Assembly: GCA_030019415.1 (NCBI GenBank)
Contig: JASEEX010000018.1
Coordinates: 1 to 38,249, forward strand
Reading direction: 5' to 3'
DNA length: 38,249 bases
DNA from: Thermodesulfovibrionales bacterium
Lineage (GTDB): Bacteria > Nitrospirota > Thermodesulfovibrionia > Thermodesulfovibrionales > SM23-35
Under the pieces are notes generated by a model, which did no database searches, had not been told where the DNA came from, and saw nothing but the letters and a program-made list of their open reading frames with translations. Of the stretch, positions 16,500-24,979 are shown piece by piece (position 1 is the first letter of the stretch; each line of letters starts with the position of its first letter). The translations under genes and the position numbers were made by a program.

Positions 16500-18085
16500 A
16501 TAATGTGTTCAAAAATGATTCCATAAATGTCAATGACCTTAATTTGCTAATAAGTGTTGAGCTAAGAAATTTTCACGAGATGGCGGGTGAAGGTGTTGTG
16601 ACTGGATTGGAAGAGCCTCTACTTCAGTTTGATCCAATTAACGAAGACCTTTGTTCAATAGAACCATCTTCATTGTTTTTCAAGGGCGTGTATGATGCCT
16701 CCTCGGCTTATAGGCTTTTTAGTGCAATAAAACCTTATGCGATCATTCCAAGTGATACAAAAGCTGATGTGGATCAACTCTTTGACTGGCTGGCTAATGG
16801 AAAAAGTTATATTGATCGAGATGGCAGGCAAAGGTTTGAATTCGTAGGCCTTAATCACAGATTTTCAAGATTTAATTGTAGGTTCGTCTTTCCTGAAGAA
16901 AACGAATACTTTTATGCTGACACAGAAGAAAAGTTTATTGAATCAGCTGAAGCTATTGTACACCAGTGGAACAATGATAATGAAAGAGTTGTGCTCATTG
17001 TCCTTCCGGAGAGCTTGTATGAGGAAGAAGAAGAAGGCAGATATGATGAATATGCAAGGCCATTTTCGCTTTATTATAAGCTGAAAAAAATATTTGTGGA
17101 AAATGGCATCCCCTGTCAGATGATAGACAAGAGCACCTTGTCGAAAGTGGATAGGTATGTACTTCAGACTTTACTTGTAAATATTTACTCGAAATTAGGA
17201 GGCAGGCCTTGGTCTATGCATTCTCCATTAAGTGATGTAAATGTTTTTATTGGGATAGGATTTGGATTGAACCCTAAAGGAGCTGATAGGCACGTCTACA
17301 TTGGGGTGGCGAACGTTTTTGATAGTCATGGAGAATGGATGGATATATATTCTGACCATAAGGAAATCACGGAGGAGGAGAGACAATCTTTCTATGGCTA
17401 TGAGGCGTTTACTGAAAGGGCGGTAAGTTATAAGATTGCAGAAGAGTTGGCTCAAAAAATTACTGAGGAGTCACTCAAAAGATTTAAAGATGCTAATCCT
17501 CAAATTGGATATCCGAGAAATGTGGTTATCCACAAAAATGGCAGACTTCATGATTGCGAGATTAAAGGGATAACCGAAGCGCTCAAGAAACTTGAACAAA
17601 GCGGGGCTGCGTTTGAAAAGATAGGATTTGTATCAATCATTCAAGATCACAACTACAAGCTCTTCGGGAACGAGGATTCCTTTGAACGTGGAAACAAGGT
17701 TATAAAGGATAGGCCTCCCAAGAGAGGCGCTGTATACTTTCTTAATGAAAGCGAGGCTCTTTTATGCACGACGGGTAAATTCTATGGTGAAAGGCTGGGT
17801 GGGAAGAAACTGATTTACAGCGGCCTCGGGACCCCGAGACCTCTCTTGCTGAGAAACTATGATGTTAATCCCAGAGACTATGAACTGCCTGAGCTTCAAC
17901 TCTATCCTTTCATCGATTTAATTAAGCAAATTTTCGATTTGAGCAAGATACACTGGGGTTCTTTAAGAACCGATATTCATCTTCCGGTTACATCACTTTA
18001 TTCGAGCAGAGTCGCAAGAATCATCTCAAAAAGCGGAATAGAAAGAATCCATAGACCAGCGGCTAAAAGGCCCTGGTTTCTATAG
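16418..18085 (+). pseudogene. Argonaute MID-PIWI part with catalytic residues replaced
   Basis: The frame is open from 16379; TTG at 16418 is the first start-like codon. The MID domain has the 5'-phosphate-binding set Y-K-Q-K (YYKLKK at 219-224, Gln234, Lys259 in the family signature YSKLGGRPW). In the PIWI domain the first catalytic Asp is replaced: IGIGFG has Gly281 where active proteins have Asp. The second site reads HKNGR, with Asn374 for the usual Asp, and the last position (LYSSRVA) also lacks an acidic or His ligand. It is therefore of the nuclease-dead long-B kind, which bind guide and target and act through a partner effector. It sits inside a type I RM operon; hsdS follows after 33 nt. 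Confidence 0.82.
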
Positions 18086-18118
18086 ACTTTCTAGAAAAGT
18101 TATCTGCAGGAGCGAAAA

Positions 18119-19399
18119 TTGAAGAGTCAGCATGAAATTAAACAGACAAAGGTTGAGAAAATCCCGAAGGATTGGGAAGTGATGAAGCTGGGGGACTCTA
18201 AAGTAACTGAGGCCATTTACTATGGAATAACTGCAAAGGCAAGTAATCAAAACACTGGGCTTAAAATGCTAAGAACAACAGATATAAATGATTACAAGTT
18301 TGACTATGCAAAATTGCCTTTTTGTGAAATAACAGATAGCAGGAATCAATTAAATCAATATAACTTAGGTAAAGGCGACATCGTTATAGCTAGGGCAGGA
18401 ACAGTTGGTGTCTCTGTACTGGTTAGTGAAGATTATAAAGATACAGTATTTGGTTCTTACTTAATCAAGGTCAAACTTAAAAGCGGAATTTATCCAAAAT
18501 TTATACATTATTTTCTCCAATCCAATCTGTACTGGAACCACATACAGAAAGCACAAGGGAGTACTCTAAAAAATATAAATTTACCATTGCTAAGAAGCCT
18601 ATCACTCCCCCTTCCCCCTCTCCCCGAACAGCAAAAAATCGCTGAGATTCTGTCTACGGCAGATGAAGCAATCCAGAAAGTTGATGAGGCGATAGAGAAA
18701 ACACAAAAGCTGAAAAAAGGTTTGATGCAGGAACTGTTTACTAAGGGAGTAGTAGACAGTAGACAGCATACAGGGAAAAGGGAATTTAAAGACACGGAGA
18801 TTGGGCGGATACCGAAGGAGTGGGAAGTAATTGAAATCAAAAAACTTGGAAAAGTAATTACAGGTAAAACACCGCCAACAGCAAATAAAGAATATTGGAA
18901 TGGAGATGTTCCCTTTATTACCCCATTTGATATTGGCGAAGAAAAGCATGTCTATAATACTGAAAGATATATAAGTGCAAAGGGTGCGCAGAAAGTCGGT
19001 AATATTTTGCCCAAAGATGCTGTATTAGTCGTATGTATAGGCTCAACAATAGGTAAAATTGCTTTAACATTTAAAGAGAGTATCTTTAATCAACAAATCA
19101 ATGCCCTTATATGTAAAGACAATATCAATCCTCATTACGTTTATTATGCAATCTCATCAAAGGCTAATTTTTTAAAATCATTCTCAGGAACTGCCGCAGT
19201 TCCGATTATAAAGAAATCGCTTTTTGAAACGTTCAAGCTTCCCCTTCCTTCCCTCCTCGAACAGCAAAAAATCGCTGAAATCTTAAGCACGGTAGATAAG
19301 CGTTTGGAATTGTTAAGAGAAAGAAAAGCGAAGTTTGAAAGGGTAAAGAAGGGGTTAATGGGAGATCTCCTGACAGGGAGAAAAAGAGTGAACTTATAA
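18119..19399 (+). CDS. hsdS: Type I restriction-modification specificity subunit HsdS
   Basis: HsdS recognises the split DNA target. The 426-residue protein has two target-recognition halves, each opening with an IPKDWEV/IPKEWEV segment (about 15 and 232) and ending in a conserved coiled-coil helix preceded by LPEQQKIAEILS (about 168) and LLEQQKIAEILS (about 379). The start is TTG with AGGAG 7 nt upstream. At the junction between the halves, residues 211-219 (VVDSRQHTG) come from three GTAGACA-type 7-bp repeats. In EcoR124I-type enzymes, repeat number in the equivalent central region sets the spacing between half-sites. Heptad arrays continue directly after the stop. Confidence 0.95.
   Translation: MKSQHEIKQTKVEKIPKDWEVMKLGDSKVTEAIYYGITAKASNQNTGLKMLRTTDINDYKFDYAKLPFCEITDSRNQLNQYNLGKGDIVIARAGTVGVSVLVSEDYKDTVFGSYLIKVKLKSGIYPKFIHYFLQSNLYWNHIQKAQGSTLKNINLPLLRSLSLPLPPLPEQQKIAEILSTADEAIQKVDEAIEKTQKLKKGLMQELFTKGVVDSRQHTGKREFKDTEIGRIPKEWEVIEIKKLGKVITGKTPPTANKEYWNGDVPFITPFDIGEEKHVYNTERYISAKGAQKVGNILPKDAVLVVCIGSTIGKIALTFKESIFNQQINALICKDNINPHYVYYAISSKANFLKSFSGTAAVPIIKKSLFETFKLPLPSLLEQQKIAEILSTVDKRLELLRERKAKFERVKKGLMGDLLTGRKRVNL
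18752..18772 (+). repeat. Three GTAGACA-type heptamers inside hsdS
   Basis: GTAGACA, GTAGACA, GCATACA are contiguous and read in frame (21 bp, seven codons) in the linker between the two recognition halves of HsdS. Loss or gain of one unit would shift the frame. Confidence 0.85.
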
Positions 19400-19490
19400 G
19401 TAGACTGCAGACGGTAGACTGTAAACAGGGAGAGAGCAGAAATCGTAAGTAGACAGCATACAGTAGACAGTAAACGGCACACAGTAGACA
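19400..19490 (+). repeat. GTAGACA-type heptamer arrays between hsdS and the second 4HB gene
   Basis: Four units follow the hsdS stop directly (19400-19427). After a 21-bp break, six perfect in-phase units follow (19449-19490): GTAGACA, GCATACA, GTAGACA, GTAAACG, GCACACA, GTAGACA. Related sequence continues past the next start codon to about 19551. Confidence 0.9.
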
Positions 19491-19505
19491 GGAGGAGTCA
19501 AAGAG

Positions 19506-19889
19506 ATGAGTACACAGCATATATCAAACAGCAGACGGGAAACAGCAAAGAAATTTGAAGACTTAGAAGTCTGGAAAAAGGCTCATGAACTGGTATTGAA
19601 CATTTATAACATTACGAAGGATTATCCATCGGAAGAAAAGTTTGGATTGGTGTCTCAAATGCGACGAGCTGCGATTTCTATTCCCGCAAATATTGCTGAA
19701 GGATTTAAGAAACGTGGTATTAAAGATAAGACAAACTTTTACAACATAGCCCAAGGTTCACTTGAAGAATTGAGATACTATTTAATTTTATCAAGGGACC
19801 TCGGATATTACGAAGATACAAATAAATTACACGATTTAATAGAAGTAATTGGTAGGATGCTCTATGGACTCATTAAAAGCATACAGTAG
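19506..19889 (+). CDS. Four-helix-bundle protein (S23/IVP family), second copy
   Basis: The protein has 127 residues. From residue 17 it is a canonical member: FEDLEVWKKAHELVL, then MRRAAISIPANIAEGFKKR, then a helix with YNIAQGSLEELRYYL. Residues 1-16 (HISNSRRETAK) derive from heptad-repeat DNA and are not part of the family domain; the last codons and the stop (SIQ) are likewise in a heptad array. GGAGG lies 9-13 nt before the ATG. It separates hsdS from hsdR within the RM operon. It is only distantly like the copy at 578-928, so they are not a recent duplication, yet both sit in heptad arrays. Function is unknown. Confidence 0.9.
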   Translation: MSTQHISNSRRETAKKFEDLEVWKKAHELVLNIYNITKDYPSEEKFGLVSQMRRAAISIPANIAEGFKKRGIKDKTNFYNIAQGSLEELRYYLILSRDLGYYEDTNKLHDLIEVIGRMLYGLIKSIQ

Positions 19890-19960
19890 AAAGCAAACAG
19901 TAGACAAGGGAACAAGTGTAGCTCTTAATCCCTATATGCTGTCTACAGCCTACTGTCTAC
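19879..19960. repeat. Heptamer arrays after the second 4HB gene, direct then inverted
   Basis: Four direct units cross the stop codon (19879-19906): GCATACA, GTAGAAA, GCAAACA, GTAGACA. After a 26-bp spacer, four inverted units follow at 19933-19960 (TATATGC, TGTCTAC, AGCCTAC, TGTCTAC). The inverted block pairs with the direct arrays on the left of the gene. Confidence 0.88.
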
Positions 19961-19978
19961 TAACATCGGTGAAATAAC

Positions 19979-22900
19979 ATGTCAACCCAAGTTGAAAAAA
20001 TAGCGGTTGAAGATTATTTCCTGAAAAGACTTCAGGAAAAGGGATGGAGATTTGTTCCTTCTGATGACCTTGAGAGGGACAGCTATGACGAACCTCTTCT
20101 TATCCCTAATCTTGTGAGAGCCATTGAAAGAATCAATAAGGCAAACAGTAGACAGCAAACGGTAGACAGGGAGAGTAAAACAGTTCCCAGTTTGCAGTCT
20201 ACTGTCTACAGTCTACCTCCTGGTGATGAAGAGATCAATAAAGTTGTTAATGAGTTAAAACTGACAGGTACAGGGATAGAAGGAGCAAAGAAGATTCTGA
20301 ATTTCTACAAATTCGGTGTTCCTGTTAAGTTTGAGAAAGAGAAAGTTATCAAGTATGTGCAGCTTTTTGACTTTGAGGAGATTGAGAATAACGAATTTAT
20401 AATCACAAGGCAGGTCTATTATCATGGAAGGGACAGAATAAGAACAGATATAGTCCTCTACATTAATGGTATCCCTCTGGTCAATATTGAGTGCAAAAGC
20501 CCTGTCAGCATATCAGAAAGCTGGTATACGGCTTTCAAGCAGATCAAGGATTACGAAAAGCTTGCCCCTGAGCTTTATAAATATGTTCAAATCGGGATTG
20601 CTGCTGAAAGTAAGGCGAAATATTTCCCCATCGTTCCCTGGCAGGAAGAGATAAAAATACACGAGTGGAGAGAGGAGGGGAAGGATTCCATTGATGCTAC
20701 AGTAGAGATGCTCTCAAGAGACATCCTCCTCGATATCATCAGAAACTTTCTCTTTTTCAGAGTCGAATTCGGAAATGCTACCAAAGTAATCACAAGATAC
20801 ATGCAATACTGGTCAACTAATAAAATGGTTAATAGAGTCATAAAAAATTTAAAAGGTGAAGAAGAGAAGAATAAAGGACTTATATGGCATTGGCAGGGTA
20901 GTGGGAAAACCCTGACTATGATATTTGCTGCGAATAAACTCTACTACGAGAGGAAACTTGAAAATCCCACGATATTCTTTATTGTTGACAGGGTTGAACT
21001 CGAAGACCAGCTTTACAAAGAGTTTTACTCTTTAGACCTTGTAAAACCAGAAATAATTGATTCTATATGGGGGCTTAAGGAACTTCTGAAATTTGATGAC
21101 TACCGGAGTAAGAGGGGGGTATTCATTATTCTTATTCATAAATTCAGATCTGAGGAACTCAAGGAGCTCCAGGGAGAACTCGAAAAGGTATCAAAACTTA
21201 AAGAAACAATTATGAACAGAAGAAATATTGTAGCCTTCATTGACGAGGGGCACAGGACACAATACGGAACTCTTGCTGCTCAAATGAAGGCGCTCCTTAA
21301 AAATGCATTTTTCTTTGCCCTCACAGGAACCCCTATCTCAAAGCGAGGAAGGGATACCTATCTTGAGTTCAGCTATCCTCCGGAAGAATCATACCTCGAT
21401 AGATATTTCATAACGGATTCTATAAAGGATGGGTTCACTTTAAAAATCGTTTATCAGCCAAGACTCGAAAAAGAAGTTCACTTAAAAAAGGATTTGCTGG
21501 AAGCCTTTTTAGAAACAGAGTTTGAGGAATTGCCAGAAGAGGTAAAGGAGGATGTAGAAGAAAAGATAAAGAAAAGGCTGAATGCTATAAAAGTCGTGCT
21601 TGAAAATCCGTTCAGGATAAAGGTTATTGCTGAGGATATAGCCCGCCAATTTAAAGAAAACATTGATGGTAAATTTAAGGCAATGGTAGTAGCAGGAAGC
21701 AGAAAAGCCTGCGCCCTTTACAAGGGAGAATTAGATAAATACCTGCCCAGGGAATACTCTGAGGTGGTGATGACCTATGAGAGAGATGACAAACCTGTCG
21801 TTCGTGAATTAGCTGCAGAATCGATAGCGAAATATGGAGGAAGGGATGTTGATGATGTTAGGAAACTTGTTATCGAGAAGTTTAAGGAAGAAGAATTTCC
21901 AAAGATATTGATAGTTACGGATATGCTTCTGACAGGCTTCGATGCCCCTATCTTACAGGTCATGTATCTTGACAAGCTTCTCAAAGAACATAGACTCCTT
22001 CAGGCTGTAGCGAGGACAAATAGACCTTTTAGAGATTTGAAGGAAGCAGGTGTTGTTATTGATTATGTAGGGATCTTAAAGGAATTTAAGAAAGCCCTTG
22101 AGATGTATAGTGAAGAAGACATTAAGGGAGTGCTCTTTAGTTATGAGAGTATTAGAGAGGAGTTTGTTACTCTCATAAACGAGACCCTTGCGATATTTAA
22201 GGATGTGCCGAGAGATTACGAAAGAGAAACCTTATTGAAGGCGATCGAGGTACTCACCTCTGATGAGGAAAAAGAAAAAGAGTTTGTTGAGAAATATAGA
22301 AATCTGAGGAAGGTCTTCGAACTTCTCGGGCCAGATGAGATTAAGCTTGAGTATTTTGAGAATTACAAATGGCTCTCCACTATCTACACCTATTACATGA
22401 AGGTAGTAATACAAAAGCCTCCCTACGAGGAATATGTTCAGAGATATTATGATAAGACCATACGATTTATTCACAAGTCAACAGAAATAGATAGGCTGGA
22501 TAGAGAACTCCCTGCAATAGCCTTCGACCAAAAATACCTTGAGGAATTAGAAGAAAAAGTAAAGGACAGAAAAGAGAAAGCTGCCAATATCCTCTTTACA
22601 CTCAATAAATTAGTTCTCGTTGAAAAACACCGCAATCCTGTTTACGAATCTCTGGTTGAAAAAGTTGAGAGATTGCTTGAAATATGGAAGGAGAAAACAA
22701 GGGATTTCAAGAGGGTATATAGTGAAGGCGTAAAAATAATAGAACAGATAAATGAGCTTTCAAAAAGGCAGAAGTCCCTTGGTTTTTCAGATCTTGAGTA
22801 TTCGATGTTGCTTGAACTTGAAAAAAAATTGGACAAAGGTGTCGAATTTGTAAAGGATATAAAAGAGCTTTCAGGAAGGCTTGAAAAATTTATGTTCTTT

Positions 22901-23056
22901 GGGTGGTTTCATCAAACTACCATCAAAAAAGAAGTGGAAAGGGAAGTGAGAAGATTTGTGAGGGGTCTAAAAGGGAAGTTCAACCTCACCATGGACGAAG
23001 TGAATGATTTACATGAAAAGCTCATAGAAAGCGTGAAGAATTATGGCACCTCATAA
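19979..23056 (+). CDS. hsdR: Type I restriction endonuclease subunit HsdR
   Basis: HsdR is the translocating nuclease of the type I complex. The protein has 1025 residues. The nuclease domain shows the PD-(D/E)xK residues Asp157, Glu171 and Lys173 (RTDIVLYINGIPLVNIECK). The motor has Walker A GSGKT (307-311), DEGH (422-425) and ALTGTPI. A helical C-terminal region that binds the methylase core follows. Residues about 55-80 are encoded by an in-frame 78-bp palindromic heptad element in the N-terminal region. The gene follows the 4HB gene by 89 bp and overlaps the metalloprotease gene by 14 nt. All essential motifs are intact, so the RM system appears functional despite the insertions. Confidence 0.96.
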   Translation: MSTQVEKIAVEDYFLKRLQEKGWRFVPSDDLERDSYDEPLLIPNLVRAIERINKANSRQQTVDRESKTVPSLQSTVYSLPPGDEEINKVVNELKLTGTGIEGAKKILNFYKFGVPVKFEKEKVIKYVQLFDFEEIENNEFIITRQVYYHGRDRIRTDIVLYINGIPLVNIECKSPVSISESWYTAFKQIKDYEKLAPELYKYVQIGIAAESKAKYFPIVPWQEEIKIHEWREEGKDSIDATVEMLSRDILLDIIRNFLFFRVEFGNATKVITRYMQYWSTNKMVNRVIKNLKGEEEKNKGLIWHWQGSGKTLTMIFAANKLYYERKLENPTIFFIVDRVELEDQLYKEFYSLDLVKPEIIDSIWGLKELLKFDDYRSKRGVFIILIHKFRSEELKELQGELEKVSKLKETIMNRRNIVAFIDEGHRTQYGTLAAQMKALLKNAFFFALTGTPISKRGRDTYLEFSYPPEESYLDRYFITDSIKDGFTLKIVYQPRLEKEVHLKKDLLEAFLETEFEELPEEVKEDVEEKIKKRLNAIKVVLENPFRIKVIAEDIARQFKENIDGKFKAMVVAGSRKACALYKGELDKYLPREYSEVVMTYERDDKPVVRELAAESIAKYGGRDVDDVRKLVIEKFKEEEFPKILIVTDMLLTGFDAPILQVMYLDKLLKEHRLLQAVARTNRPFRDLKEAGVVIDYVGILKEFKKALEMYSEEDIKGVLFSYESIREEFVTLINETLAIFKDVPRDYERETLLKAIEVLTSDEEKEKEFVEKYRNLRKVFELLGPDEIKLEYFENYKWLSTIYTYYMKVVIQKPPYEEYVQRYYDKTIRFIHKSTEIDRLDRELPAIAFDQKYLEELEEKVKDRKEKAANILFTLNKLVLVEKHRNPVYESLVEKVERLLEIWKEKTRDFKRVYSEGVKIIEQINELSKRQKSLGFSDLEYSMLLELEKKLDKGVEFVKDIKELSGRLEKFMFFGWFHQTTIKKEVEREVRRFVRGLKGKFNLTMDEVNDLHEKLIESVKNYGTS
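20141..20218. repeat. In-frame palindromic heptad element inside hsdR
   Basis: Four direct units (20141-20168: GCAAACA, GTAGACA, GCAAACG, GTAGACA) and four inverted units (20191-20218: TTTGCAG, TCTACTG, TCTACAG, TCTACCT) flank a 22-bp centre. The total is 78 bp, exactly 26 codons. Confidence 0.88.
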
Positions 23057-23579
23057 AATCCTGTATAGTGTCTCCTACAGGAATATAAAATACCCTCGTT
23101 TAGAGTTTAAAACTGGTAAACTCCTTTTTATTCTCCCCCATGGCTATAAACCAGATTACCTTTTAGACAAACACAAGAAATGGATAGCTCAGAAATCTGA
23201 ATTTATAAAGAGGTGTTTAAAGGCTTCTTCAGGCAAAAAATTAGTTAAGAGAACAGATAAGCAATTTAAAAAACTCGTATATTCTTTTATTGATAGAGCT
23301 TCCCGAGAAATGGGCGTTGAATTACATAACGTGCTTTACAAGAAAATGAAAACAAAGTGGGCAAGCTGTAGCCCTAAAAGAAATCTAACTATGAATATGC
23401 TGATGAAGCATTTACCTGATAAATTAATAGAGTATGTGATCTTTCATGAAATGGTACATATGCTAGAAAAAAGGCATAATGATAATTTCTGGAAGATAAT
23501 AACAAGAAAGTTTAAAAACTATCAGAAACTGGAAAAAGATTTGTTTATATATTGGTTTCAAGTTGCGAAGAAACTTTAA
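23043..23579 (+). CDS. YgjP-like zinc metallopeptidase (DUF45)
   Basis: The 178-residue protein has the zincin motif HEMVHMLEKRHN: HExxH at about 138-142 and a third ligand His six residues later, followed by NDNFW as in the YgjP/DUF45 family. The motif KWASCS upstream is also family-specific (W-G-S-C in most members). These are probable cytoplasmic zinc peptidases of uncertain substrate, commonly encoded next to hsdR. The start overlaps the hsdR end by 14 nt and the stop overlaps the next start (TAATG), so it is translated as part of the RM operon. Confidence 0.88.
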   Translation: MAPHKILYSVSYRNIKYPRLEFKTGKLLFILPHGYKPDYLLDKHKKWIAQKSEFIKRCLKASSGKKLVKRTDKQFKKLVYSFIDRASREMGVELHNVLYKKMKTKWASCSPKRNLTMNMLMKHLPDKLIEYVIFHEMVHMLEKRHNDNFWKIITRKFKNYQKLEKDLFIYWFQVAKKL

Positions 23580-23956
23580 TGCCCTATCACGTAAGCAGAA
23601 CTGATTTTGACAGCCTTGTTGAAAAGGCTGTCGCAGTACTGCCTGAGGAGTTCAAAAAATACTTTACAAATATAACTATTATGGTTGAGGACTACCCATC
23701 AAAAGAGGACAGGAGGCTTACTGGTTCAAAGGGATTGCTTTTAGGCCTCTTCAAAGGGGTACCCTACACAAGGAAGGGTGGGTTCTTTGATATCCCTTAT
23801 CCATTGCCGGATACTATTATACTCTTTCAGAAGAATATCGAAGACCTCTGTTCATCAGAAAAAGAACTCATTGAACAGATTACCAAAACACTAATACATG
23901 AGGTAGGGCACTATTTTGGGCTTTCTGAAAAAGATCTAACAAAGCACGGGATATAA
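23579..23956 (+). CDS. Small zincin-type metallopeptidase (Zincin_1 family)
   Basis: The 125-residue protein is a minimal zincin. The metal site is IHEVGHYFG near residues 107-115 (HExxHxxG), followed by SEKDL, as in the Zincin_1 (DUF1025) family. The N-terminal part (DSLVEKAVAVLPEEF, TITIMVEDYP-like segment) matches the family layout, as does the loop GLFKGVPYTRKG. I chose the ATG at 23579, which overlaps the preceding stop by one base; the frame is open slightly upstream. Substrate and role are unknown. Two tandem metallopeptidase genes at the end of an RM operon suggest a linked function, but nothing in the sequence proves it. Confidence 0.85.
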   Translation: MPYHVSRTDFDSLVEKAVAVLPEEFKKYFTNITIMVEDYPSKEDRRLTGSKGLLLGLFKGVPYTRKGGFFDIPYPLPDTIILFQKNIEDLCSSEKELIEQITKTLIHEVGHYFGLSEKDLTKHGI

Positions 23957-23962
23957 TTTTTT

Positions 23963-24073
23963 ATGCTCCTCAGGCTCATCATATTTGACCTTGACGGAAC
24001 GCTCGTCGATAATGAGGTATTCAAAAAGGAAGTTCTAATGACATTACCCTGTGAAAACTTTTCCTGTGAATAG
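23963..24073 (+). pseudogene. N-terminal fragment of a HAD-family phosphatase
   Basis: The 36-codon frame begins with LIIFDLDGTLVDNE, the nucleophile motif of haloacid-dehalogenase phosphatases (DxDGTLxD), directly after the zincin gene. After about 19 codons the frame runs into the antisense strand of the rnhB 3' end and stops. All later HAD motifs are missing. This is a truncated gene at the junction between the defence island and the ribosomal-protein cluster. Confidence 0.75.
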
Positions 24074-24632
24074 GGCAGGGGCCGTATAGCCTTAACATGC
24101 CGAAATGTTCTTTCGTAGAATAGCCTTTATTTTTTTCAAAGTTGTAGTTTGGATATTGCCGATGGTATTCCATCATGATTTTATCCCTTACAAACTTTGC
24201 AACTATTGAGGCAGCAGCAACAGAGGCACTTATATCCTCTCCTTTTATGATTGATAGCTGCTTTATTGGAATTGATGGGAGAGATAGGGCATCAATAACG
24301 AGTATATCGGGGGGTTTAGAAAGGTCTTCTACTGCATACCGCATCGCAAGTCTCGTAGCCCTGAGGATATTAAATCTATCTATCTCTTCAGGGCCAACAA
24401 TTCCTACACCGATATCTTCAGATAAACTAAAGATTTCGGAGAAAAGGGTCTCCCTTTCCTTCTCAGGTACTTTTTTAGAATCTCTGAGCCCTCTAATCCT
24501 TGTACCTTTTGAAAGGACAACCGCTGCAGCAACAACGGGGCCGGCAAGGGGTCCCCTTCCGGCCTCATCAATACCAGCTATCCTTAAGAATCCCTTTTTC
24601 CTTAAGAATTCGTCATGCTGGTAGATGTCCAT
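24021..24632 (-). CDS. rnhB: Ribonuclease HII
   Basis: RNase HII nicks RNA-DNA hybrids and removes misincorporated ribonucleotides. The protein has 203 residues. The signature [15 protein letters not shown] spans 20-34, with metal ligands Asp22 and Glu23; VIDAL and [10 protein letters not shown] follow at expected distances, and GYSTKEHF is near the C-terminus. It is last in the rpsP-khpA-trmD-rplS-rnhB operon. Its start overlaps the rplS end by 31 nt, and its 3' end overlaps a truncated HAD gene on the other strand. Confidence 0.95.
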   Translation of the reverse strand: MDIYQHDEFLRKKGFLRIAGIDEAGRGPLAGPVVAAAVVLSKGTRIRGLRDSKKVPEKERETLFSEIFSLSEDIGVGIVGPEEIDRFNILRATRLAMRYAVEDLSKPPDILVIDALSLPSIPIKQLSIIKGEDISASVAAASIVAKFVRDKIMMEYHRQYPNYNFEKNKGYSTKEHFGMLRLYGPCPIHRKSFHRVMSLELPF

Positions 24633-24979
24633 CTTGGTTCTCTTTCCTTTTCCTTGATCTTTGCTGCCTTACCTTTTTTGCCTCTTAAATAATATAGCTT
24701 AGCTCTCCTTACACGAGCCCTTTTTAAAACCTCTATCTTATCGATAGTAGGAGAACAGAGGGGAAAGATTCTCTCTACCCCGATGCCAAAGGACACCTTT
24801 CTCACCATAAAGGTCTCTCTCGTACCGCCTCCGCGTCTGGCGATTACGGCACCTTCAAATGGCTGGATTCTTTCCTTGTCACCTTCTACAACTTTTACTG
24901 AGACCCTTACAGTGTCTCCGACATTGAAGTCTGTAACATATTTCTTGAAGCCTTCTTCAACAGCTCCGAGCAGGTTCAT
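24602..24979 (-). CDS. rplS: 50S ribosomal protein L19
   Basis: L19 lies at the interface of the ribosomal subunits. The 125-residue protein shows the family core: [39 protein letters not shown] and [20 protein letters not shown]. The C-terminus extends slightly past the usual end ([10 protein letters not shown]...), into the rnhB start. The ATG overlaps the trmD stop by 4 nt. Confidence 0.97.
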   Translation of the reverse strand: MNLLGAVEEGFKKYVTDFNVGDTVRVSVKVVEGDKERIQPFEGAVIARRGGGTRETFMVRKVSFGIGVERIFPLCSPTIDKIEVLKRARVRRAKLYYLRGKKGKAAKIKEKEREPRWTSTSMTNS

